Positions 57,695 through 64,000 of a stretch of DNA of 64,000 nt are shown piece after piece (position 1 is the first letter of the stretch; every line of letters begins with the position of its first letter). The stretch lies in the NCBI RefSeq assembly GCF_900109855.1, contig NZ_FOBO01000017.1, forward strand, positions 1 through 64,000, read 5' to 3'. This DNA comes from Roseovarius tolerans. Lineage in GTDB: Bacteria > Pseudomonadota > Alphaproteobacteria > Rhodobacterales > Rhodobacteraceae. A program made the translations under genes and the position numbers. Below the pieces are notes generated by a model. It was not told the origin of the DNA. It saw only the letters and a program-made list of their open reading frames with translations, and did not search any database.

Positions 57695-59017
57695 ATGTCC
57701 GGAATTCCACACGATCATTACGAGCCCAAGACCGGCGGCGAAAAGTGGCTTCACTCGCGCCTGCCCATCGTCGGGCTGCTCTATGACACCATCATGATCC
57801 CGACCCCCAAGAACCTCAACTGGATGTGGATCTGGGGGATCGTCCTGACCTTCTGCCTCGTGTTGCAGATCGTCACTGGCATCATCCTCGCGATGCATTA
57901 CACGCCGCATGTCGACATGGCCTTCGCCTCGGTCGAGCATATCATGCGCAACGTGAATGGCGGGCATTTCATCCGCTACCTGCACATGAACGGTGCCTCA
58001 TTGTTCTTTGTCGCCGTCTATCTGCATATCTTCCGCGGTCTCTATTACGGGTCGTATAAGGCCCCGCGCGAAGTCACGTGGATCATCGGCATGCTGATCT
58101 ATCTCGCCATGATGGGCACGGCGTTCATGGGCTATGTTCTGCCCTGGGGGCAGATGTCGTTCTGGGGGGCCACGGTGATCACCGGCCTGTTCGGCGCGAT
58201 CCCGTTCGTCGGTGATGCGATCCAGACATGGCTTCTGGGTGGACCGGCGGTGGACAATGCCACGCTCAACCGCTTCTTCTCGTTGCACTACCTGCTGCCC
58301 TTCGTCATCGCGGCGCTGGTGGCGCTGCATATCTGGGCCTTCCACACCACCGGCAACAACAACCCCACCGGGGTTGATGTGCGCCGCACGTCGAAGGCCG
58401 AGGCCGAGAAGGACACCGTGCCGTTCTGGCCCTATTTCGTGATCAAGGACCTGTTTGCGCTTGGCGTGATCATGGTCGTCTTCTTCGCGATCGTCGGCTT
58501 CATGCCCAACTACCTCGGGCACCCCGACAACTATATCGAGGCCGACGCACTGGTGACGCCCGCGCACATCGTGCCGGAATGGTACTTCCTGCCGTTCTAC
58601 GCGATTCTGCGCGCGTTTACCTCGGACGTGTGGGTGGTGATGTTCGCAAGCTGGATTACCGGCGGGATCATCGACGCCAAGTTCTTCGGCGTGTTGGCGA
58701 TGTTCGGCGCGATTGCGGTGATGGCGCTGGCGCCGTGGCTCGATACCTCTTCGGTGCGCTCGGGCCGCTATCGTCCGATGTTCAAGTGGTGGTTCTGGCT
58801 GCTCTGCATCGACTTCGTGGTCCTGATGTGGGTCGGCGCGATGCCGGCAGAACCGCCCTATTCGACGATATCGCTGATCGCGTCTGCCTATTGGTTCGCC
58901 TACTTCCTGGTGATCCTGCCGCTTCTGGGCGTGATCGAGAAACCCGAGGCCGCGCCTGCCACCATCGAAGAGGACTTCGATGCGCATTATGGCAAGGCCG
59001 AAACGCCTGCCGAATAA
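57695..59017 (+). CDS. petB: Cytochrome b of the bc1 complex
   Basis: 440 aa, eight membrane helices. Heme-ligand His pairs are in the helices with [18 protein letters not shown] and [20 protein letters not shown]; the quinol site [12 protein letters not shown] is present. 12 bp after petA. Confidence 0.98.
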   Translation: MSGIPHDHYEPKTGGEKWLHSRLPIVGLLYDTIMIPTPKNLNWMWIWGIVLTFCLVLQIVTGIILAMHYTPHVDMAFASVEHIMRNVNGGHFIRYLHMNGASLFFVAVYLHIFRGLYYGSYKAPREVTWIIGMLIYLAMMGTAFMGYVLPWGQMSFWGATVITGLFGAIPFVGDAIQTWLLGGPAVDNATLNRFFSLHYLLPFVIAALVALHIWAFHTTGNNNPTGVDVRRTSKAEAEKDTVPFWPYFVIKDLFALGVIMVVFFAIVGFMPNYLGHPDNYIEADALVTPAHIVPEWYFLPFYAILRAFTSDVWVVMFASWITGGIIDAKFFGVLAMFGAIAVMALAPWLDTSSVRSGRYRPMFKWWFWLLCIDFVVLMWVGAMPAEPPYSTISLIASAYWFAYFLVILPLLGVIEKPEAAPATIEEDFDAHYGKAETPAE

Positions 59018-59033
59018 GAAAGGACGGATGACA

Positions 59034-59879
59034 ATGTTCAAGAAAACAGGCATTGCGGCCCTCGTGGCGCTGTCCCTTTCAGCCGGTGGCGCGTTGGCCG
59101 CCGGGGGAGAAGCGCATATCGAGAATGTCGACTTTTCCTTCGAGGGGCCGTTCGGCAAGTTCGACCAGAACCAGCTTCAGCGGGGCCTCAAGGTCTATAC
59201 GCAGGTCTGTTCGGCCTGCCATGGGCTGCAATACGTGCCGCTGCGCACGCTCTCGGATGAGGGCGGGCCGCACCTGCCCGACGATCAGATGCGCGCCTAT
59301 GCCGGGCAGTTCGAGGTCTATGACGAGGAGATCGATGATTTCCGGGCGGCCAAGCCGGTGGATCATTTCCCGATGTCGCAGCTGGAAAACGCGCCTGACC
59401 TGTCGCTGATGGCGAAAAAGCGGGCCGGGTTCCACGGGCCCTACGGCACCGGTCTGGCGCAGCTCTTCAAGGGCATGGGCGGGGCGGAATACATCTACTC
59501 GCTGATGGTTGGCTATGAAGAGCCGCCGGAATGTGCGCCGGAGGATTTCGAGGGCAGCTATAATGCCGCCTTCACCGCCGGTGGCTATCCGGACGAGTGC
59601 AAGGACGAGCATGGTCATCCGACCGTGCCCGGCAGCTGGATTGCGATGGCGCAGCCGCTCTGGGGTGACGATGTCGAATATGACGACGGCACCGAGGCGA
59701 CGCTGGAGCAACAGTCCGAGGATGTGGCGGCGTTCCTGATGTGGACGGCGGAGCCCAAGATGATGGCGCGCAAGCATGCGGGTCTGTCCGGGGTGATCTT
59801 CCTGACCGTTCTGTCGGTGCTGCTCTATCTCACCAACAAGCGGATCTGGGCGCCGATCAAGGGCAAGAAGACCAGCTGA
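59034..59879 (+). CDS. petC: Cytochrome c1 of the bc1 complex
   Basis: 281 aa. Signal peptide ([15 protein letters not shown]), heme motif CSACH in [14 protein letters not shown], the distal Met region in the C-terminal half, and a C-terminal anchor ([22 protein letters not shown]). The ATG at 59034 gives the better spacing from AAGGA; an ATG two codons earlier is possible. Ends at a strong terminator. Confidence 0.96.
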   Translation: MFKKTGIAALVALSLSAGGALAAGGEAHIENVDFSFEGPFGKFDQNQLQRGLKVYTQVCSACHGLQYVPLRTLSDEGGPHLPDDQMRAYAGQFEVYDEEIDDFRAAKPVDHFPMSQLENAPDLSLMAKKRAGFHGPYGTGLAQLFKGMGGAEYIYSLMVGYEEPPECAPEDFEGSYNAAFTAGGYPDECKDEHGHPTVPGSWIAMAQPLWGDDVEYDDGTEATLEQQSEDVAAFLMWTAEPKMMARKHAGLSGVIFLTVLSVLLYLTNKRIWAPIKGKKTS

Positions 59880-59910
59880 CCGGTCTGGCCCCCCAAGCAA
59901 GGCAAGATTC

Positions 59911-59942
59911 AAAGCCCCGCAGGTTTGGCCTGCGGGGCTTTT
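59911..59942 (+). terminator. Terminator of petABC
   Basis: AAAGCCCCGCAGG-TTTGG-CCTGCGGGGCTTTT, a 13-bp stem flanked by A and T runs, about 30 bp after petC. Confidence 0.92.
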
Positions 59943-60067
59943 GCGTGGCGTGAGCGGCGAAAATGTCCCGGCGTGGTCAAATAGCGCAGGGCTGGGATCA
60001 ACGCAGCGTTTGCAAACGCCCGCCAATCCTCTATTCAGTTCGCCATCGAGACAAAAAAAGCAGGCAC

Positions 60068-61108
60068 ATGCCCGATCATTCCAATCCCGTCCTGCCGCAG
60101 CCCGAAATTCGGGCTGGCAGGGAGTGGGCGCAGCTCCTCGCGAAATACCGTGAGCCGAGTTCGCCGCGCGCCGCCTTCGAGCTGGCCGTCACCCTTGGGC
60201 CGTTCCTGGCCTTGTGGGGGCTGGCCTGGTGGGCGCTGTCGGTCAGCTATGCGCTGACCCTTGTGCTGGCGATCTGCGCAGCGCCATTCCTGTTGCGTCT
60301 TTTCGCGATCCAGCATGATTGCGGGCATGGGGCATTCTTCAGGAGCCGGACGCTCAACGACTGGTTGGGGCGTGCGCTGGGTGTGGTGACGTTGACGCCC
60401 TATGACGTCTGGCGGCATTCGCATTCGATCCATCACAGTTCCTCGGGCAATCTGGGGCGGCGCGGGATCGGCGATATTCAGACCCTGACGGTGGCGGAAT
60501 ATGCAGCCCTCACGCCGTTCCAGCGGCTGAAATACCGGCTCTACCGCAACCCGGTGGTGCTGTTCGGGCTGGGGCCGGGCTACATCTTCCTGCTGGAGAA
60601 CCGGCTGCCGCTCGGCTTCATGGGTCGCGCGCGCTATTGGGTCAGCGCGATGGCCACCAATGCCGTGCTTCTGGTGGTGCTGGCGCTGGTGGGCTGGTTC
60701 GGAGGGGTGATGCCGATCCTGCTGATCTTCCTGCCCTCGACGGTGCTGGCAGCGACGGCTGGGATGTGGCTGTTCTACGTGCAGCACCAGTTCGAGACCA
60801 CCCATTGGGAGGCCGAGGAAAACTGGCAATTGCACGATGCGGCACTTGAGGGCAGTTCGCATTACGTGATGCCCGGCTGGATGCAATGGCTGAGTGCCAA
60901 TATCGGCATTCACCATGTCCATCATGTCAACAGCCGGATCCCGTTCTACCGCCTGCCCGAGGTGCTGCGCGATCACGTCCACCTCGCGGAGATCAACCGG
61001 ATGACCATCCGCGAGAGCCTTGCGAATGCGCGGCTGCATCTGTGGGATGAAAAGGCGCGGCGGCTGTTGTCGTTCGCCGAGGCACGGGCGGCGATGGACG
61101 CTGCTTGA
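60068..61108 (+). CDS. Fatty acid desaturase
   Basis: 346 aa membrane di-iron enzyme. Histidine boxes: HDCGHGAFF (first), HSHSIHHSS (second) and HHVHHVNSRIPFY (third), with four to six membrane segments between. It resembles acyl-lipid or acyl-CoA desaturases of the delta-12/omega-3 type. The ATG at 60068 is chosen, in place of a longer frame that would begin next to the petC terminator. Exact double-bond position unknown. Confidence 0.9.
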   Translation: MPDHSNPVLPQPEIRAGREWAQLLAKYREPSSPRAAFELAVTLGPFLALWGLAWWALSVSYALTLVLAICAAPFLLRLFAIQHDCGHGAFFRSRTLNDWLGRALGVVTLTPYDVWRHSHSIHHSSSGNLGRRGIGDIQTLTVAEYAALTPFQRLKYRLYRNPVVLFGLGPGYIFLLENRLPLGFMGRARYWVSAMATNAVLLVVLALVGWFGGVMPILLIFLPSTVLAATAGMWLFYVQHQFETTHWEAEENWQLHDAALEGSSHYVMPGWMQWLSANIGIHHVHHVNSRIPFYRLPEVLRDHVHLAEINRMTIRESLANARLHLWDEKARRLLSFAEARAAMDAA

Positions 61109-61150
61109 ATTCGCGGGGCTGGCGCTCATTTCCGGTTCAGGAGGACTAAC

Positions 61151-61819
61151 ATGCGCCTGAATGCCGATTTCTCACAGCGGGTCGTGATCCGGCCCGAAGA
61201 TTACGACTGGGTCCAATCGCCGGCCGGCGGGGTGGAGCGGATGATGCTCGACCGGATTGGCGACGAGGTGGCGCGCGCCACGACCATCGTGCGGTTCGCG
61301 CCTGTTTCTTGGTTCGATGCGCACACCCATGGTGGGGGTGAGGAATATTTCGTGCTCGACGGGGTGTTCTCGGACGAATCGGGGGACTATCCGGCGGGCA
61401 CCTATGTGCGCAATCCCATCGGCACCCGGCACAAGCCGCACACGCGCGAGGGCTGCACCATCCTGGTGAAGCTGCATCAGTTCGACCCGTCGGATACCGA
61501 ACAGTTCCATATCGACACGAACGAGGCCGCGTTCCGGCCCGGGCAGGTCGAGGGGCTGAGCGTGCTGCCGCTGCATGCGGCGGTGAACGAGGCCGTGGCG
61601 CTGGTGCGTTGGGCCCCCGGCACGCGGTTCAACGCGCATCGCCATTGGGGTGGGGAAGAGATTTTCGTGCTGGAGGGGACGTTTCAGGATGAGCATGGCG
61701 ATTATCCCGCGGGGACGTGGCTGCGCAGCCCGCATCTGTCCGAGCATACGCCGTTTTCCGATGAGGGCTGTCTGATTTACGTGAAGACCGGGCATTTGCT
61801 GGATCAGGTGGCGGCCTGA
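61151..61819 (+). CDS. Double-cupin protein (ChrR cupin-like)
   Basis: 222 aa made of two similar cupin halves. Metal-binding motifs repeat: DAHTHGGGEEYFVLDGVFSD and NAHRHWGGEEIFVLEGTFQD, each followed by GDYPAGT. These resemble the cupin domain of ChrR anti-sigma factors but no sigma-binding zinc domain is present. Function unknown. 42 bp after the desaturase; convergent with the AlkB gene. Confidence 0.85.
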   Translation: MRLNADFSQRVVIRPEDYDWVQSPAGGVERMMLDRIGDEVARATTIVRFAPVSWFDAHTHGGGEEYFVLDGVFSDESGDYPAGTYVRNPIGTRHKPHTREGCTILVKLHQFDPSDTEQFHIDTNEAAFRPGQVEGLSVLPLHAAVNEAVALVRWAPGTRFNAHRHWGGEEIFVLEGTFQDEHGDYPAGTWLRSPHLSEHTPFSDEGCLIYVKTGHLLDQVAA

Positions 61820-61839
61820 CGGGGCTGGGCTGCGGCGGA

Positions 61840-61881
61840 ATTTTGAAAAAATTCCGGTCAAGAAAGTTTTAAACTTTCTTG
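61840..61881. terminator. Two perfect inverted repeats between convergent genes
   Basis: GGAATTTT-GAA-AAAATTCC is directly followed, after 4 bp, by CAAGAAAGTTT-T-AAACTTTCTTG (61859-61881). The AT-rich stems lie between the cupin and AlkB stops and could act as a bidirectional terminator. Confidence 0.6.
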
Positions 61882-61914
61882 CCTTGGTCCTGACGCGTGA
61901 CGGCGTCACGCTGC

Positions 61915-63057
61915 CTAGCGCGGCACCGGGTTCTGCGCCCGGTTATAGTGCCGCCAGTCGGTGATCTCGGGGTAATACATCTGCCGCCAGCGGCGCACGC
62001 GCGGGTTCATCACCCGCCGCCAGACGGGCGGCACCATCGCCGCCATGGTCATCAGCGGATAGCCATAGGGCAATTGCGGGGCGTCCGCCTCGGTATAGTT
62101 CTGCAAAAGAGGAAAGCGGCGGTCGGGCTTGTAGTGGTGGTCGGAATGGCGCTGCAGGTTGATCAGCAGCCAGTTCGATGCCTTGTGCGCGGCGTTCCAG
62201 CTATGGCGGGGTTGCACATGCTCGTACTTGCCATTGCCCAGATGTTTGCGGGTCAGGCCGTAATGCTCGATGTAGTTGACCAGTTCCAGCTGCCAGATGG
62301 CGACGAAGGCCTGCCAGACAAAGAGCGCAAGGCCGATCCAGCCGCCGACCAGAACCGCCAGCAAGGCCATGATCCCCTGCAGGACCCAATAGCGGAAGAA
62401 CGGGTTTCTCGGATCGTGCCAGGGCTGTCCCTTGCGCGCGAGCATGTCGCGCTCGGCGCGGAAGGCGGAGAGGAAGCTGCCCCGGAGCACGCGCGGAAAG
62501 AAGCGGTGGAACCCCTCGTTATAGCGCGCCGTCACCGGATCGCGCGGGGTGCCGACATGGCGGTGATGCACCTGCAGATGTTCCGAGCGGAAATGCGAAT
62601 AGAGCACCATGGCCAACAGGAGATCGCCCAGAAACCGCTCGCCCCGGTCCTTTTGGTGCATCAGTTCGTGGCTGTAGTTGATCCCGACGGTGCCGGTGAT
62701 CACCCCGACGCCGAAAAACAGCACGATGGTTTCCAGCGCTGAGAGATGCGCGTCGCCGGGCCCGGTGACATACCAGATCATCCAGAAGAGCAGGCCGAAC
62801 TGCAGCGGGGCCCAAATGAGCGTGATCGCCTTGTACCAGGTCAGCTGATCCTCGCGCGTCTCAAGATCGGCGTTCTCGGTGTAGAGGCCGAGGAACGCGT
62901 CGAGGATGGAAAAGAAGTACCACGTCATCACGGGCAGCAGGATCACCGTCCAGCCGCCGTGAAGCGCGCCGAGGATGGCGACAGGTATGAGCAGCAGCGA
63001 CATCCAGAACGGCATGGCCCGGCTGAGCCTGGCGACCTGCGGGGCGGGGATCATCAC
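61915..63057 (-). CDS. alkB: Alkane 1-monooxygenase (AlkB-like)
   Basis: 380 aa integral-membrane di-iron hydroxylase. Histidine boxes: NYSHELMHQKDRGER, SEHLQVHHRHVGTPRDP, and NLQRHSDHHYKP, plus the family motif NYIEHYGLTRKH. It hydroxylates the terminal carbon of medium-chain alkanes using rubredoxin and reductase, whose genes are not here. Two Met codons in a row at the start; the first is used. Downstream, 30 bp from mutY on the same strand. Confidence 0.93.
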   Translation of the reverse strand: MMIPAPQVARLSRAMPFWMSLLLIPVAILGALHGGWTVILLPVMTWYFFSILDAFLGLYTENADLETREDQLTWYKAITLIWAPLQFGLLFWMIWYVTGPGDAHLSALETIVLFFGVGVITGTVGINYSHELMHQKDRGERFLGDLLLAMVLYSHFRSEHLQVHHRHVGTPRDPVTARYNEGFHRFFPRVLRGSFLSAFRAERDMLARKGQPWHDPRNPFFRYWVLQGIMALLAVLVGGWIGLALFVWQAFVAIWQLELVNYIEHYGLTRKHLGNGKYEHVQPRHSWNAAHKASNWLLINLQRHSDHHYKPDRRFPLLQNYTEADAPQLPYGYPLMTMAAMVPPVWRRVMNPRVRRWRQMYYPEITDWRHYNRAQNPVPR

Positions 63058-63087
63058 ACACTCCTCTATTCGGCTAGACCGATTGGT

Positions 63088-64000
63088 TCAGATTGTATCC
63101 GCAAGTGCGCCCTGCGCAAGATCGAATACCTTGCGCATCACGGTGGGCAGATGCGCGGAGCGGAAGCTGTGAGCCGCGTGGAATGCGCCGCGCTCCGGCG
63201 GGGTGTCGTGCGGGACCTCGGCCACGAGAATCCTCAGTCGCAGGTGAAAATGGGTGAAGGTGTGGCGCGCCGCGGCGTCGATCATGTGCCAATCGGCGCT
63301 CAGGGGCGGTGCGGGGTCCGGCGCGTCGTTCCAGTCGCTGCCGGGCCAGCCCAGCATGCCGCCCAAAAGGCCGCTGTCGGGGCGTTCCTCCAGCAGCCAC
63401 GCGCCATCGCTGCGGCGCGCGACATAGGCGTAGCCCAGCCGGGTCGGTTTGGGCTTTTTCGGGGTCTTGCGGGGCAGGTCCGCCGCCGTGCCCGCGCGGC
63501 GCGCGGCGCAGGCCTCCATCCACGGGCAAATGCCGCAGGCGGGCGATTTCGGCGTGCAGATCGTGGCACCGAGATCCATCACCGCCTGCGCGTAATCTCC
63601 GGGCCGGGTCTCGGGTGTCAGATGCGCTGCCGCCTCGGTCAGGTCCGGTTTGGCCTTGGGTAGGGGGGTGTGGATGTCGTGCAGTCGGGCCATCACCCGC
63701 TCGACATTGCCATCGACCACCACCTCCACCCGGTCAAAGGCGATGGCGGCGATCGCTGCCGCCGTGTAGGGGCCGATGCCCGGCAGGGCCATCAGCCCGG
63801 CGCGCGTGTCGGGAAAGGTGCCGCCGTGGTCCTCTGCCACCACCCGCGCGCATTTCAGCAGGTTGCGGGCACGGGCGTAATATCCAAGCCCGGCCCATTC
63901 GCCCATCACCTGCGCATCCGGGGCCGCCGCCAGATCACCCACGGTGGGCCAGAGCGTGGTGAACCGCTCGAAATACGCCTTCACGGCGGCAACCGTGGTC
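63088..64000 (-). CDS. mutY: A/G-specific adenine glycosylase, 5' end outside window
   Basis: About 303 codons visible; the frame continues past the window edge (TTVAAVKAYFERF precedes the first internal GTG), so the true start, including LQQT, is outside. Helix-hairpin-helix LPGIGPYTAAAIAAIAF with catalytic Asp in VVVDGNVERV, the [4Fe-4S] cluster C-x6-C-x2-C-x5-C in CTPKSPACGICPWMEAC, and a C-terminal NUDIX-like domain for 8-oxoG recognition. It removes A opposite 8-oxoG. Confidence 0.95.
   Translation of the reverse strand, partial: TTVAAVKAYFERFTTLWPTVGDLAAAPDAQVMGEWAGLGYYARARNLLKCARVVAEDHGGTFPDTRAGLMALPGIGPYTAAAIAAIAFDRVEVVVDGNVERVMARLHDIHTPLPKAKPDLTEAAAHLTPETRPGDYAQAVMDLGATICTPKSPACGICPWMEACAARRAGTAADLPRKTPKKPKPTRLGYAYVARRSDGAWLLEERPDSGLLGGMLGWPGSDWNDAPDPAPPLSADWHMIDAAARHTFTHFHLRLRILVAEVPHDTPPERGAFHAAHSFRSAHLPTVMRKVFDLAQGALADTI

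Overview
The window reads as a chromosomal segment of a marine-type Rhodobacteraceae/Roseobacter-group alphaproteobacterium. This rests on the GC-rich coding sequence, an alpha-type LexA box (GTTC-N7-GTTC), a complete petABC operon, the order ctaC-ctaB-small ORF-ctaG-ctaE-surf1-thrC-M16 peptidase, a rimP-nusA-ylxR-infB operon, and a Flp/Tad pilus locus built around a short Flp pilin. These assignments come from reading protein motifs; no database search was run.

Layout. 1-0.24 kb: 5' end of an IS1595-type transposase gene running off the left edge. 0.8-2.4 kb: an Ada-like alkyltransferase and an OmpA-type lipoprotein. 2.5-5.3 kb: a formate dehydrogenase alpha subunit with none of its usual partner genes beside it. 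5.5-9.0 kb: a tight four-gene unit (histidine phosphatase, GST, two saccharopine dehydrogenases). 9.0-12.2 kb: creatinase, a P1-family (NylC/DmpA-like) hydrolase and a family-25 glycosyltransferase. 12.2-17.7 kb: a leader hairpin followed by rimP-nusA-ylxR-infB and a strong terminator. 17.8-20.7 kb: murJ, a thioesterase and a membrane LytTR regulator. 20.86-21.4 kb: a cobalamin riboswitch in front of an unrecognised 89-codon gene. 21.4-33.4 kb: the Flp/Tad pilus locus on the minus strand. 33.7-38.7 kb: a lytic transglycosylase, a two-subunit 3-oxoacid CoA-transferase and topA. 38.8-39.9 kb: a decayed dprA. 39.9-43.4 kb: an accessory island, in which a sterol-desaturase/acyltransferase fusion gene lies between two diverged ~280-bp direct repeats. 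43.4-52.6 kb: tldD, the cytochrome aa3 assembly operon behind an FNR-type box, thrC, an M16 peptidase and a GNAT. 52.6-55.0 kb: a DUF2794 gene, imuB under a LexA box, and an I78-type inhibitor lipoprotein. 55.1-57 kb: glutathione-dependent formaldehyde dehydrogenase and a GST. 57.1-59.9 kb: petABC and terminator. 60-64 kb: a fatty acid desaturase, a double cupin, an AlkB-type monooxygenase and a 5'-truncated mutY.

How the genes fit together. Respiratory functions dominate the right half: bc1 complex, plus cytochrome c oxidase subunits II and III and their heme, copper and SURF1 assembly factors; subunit I is elsewhere. Three different membrane di-iron families with histidine boxes occur (sterol desaturase superfamily, acyl desaturase, AlkB). 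The pilus locus contains pilin, prepilin peptidase, secretin, motor and platform genes, with an OmpA-type lipoprotein in the position often held by CpaD, and no tadE/F/G pseudopilin genes. The most unusual points are the riboswitch-controlled small gene, the repeat-flanked fusion gene next to the dead dprA, and imuB lacking adjacent imuA and dnaE2 but keeping an operator at its start codon.
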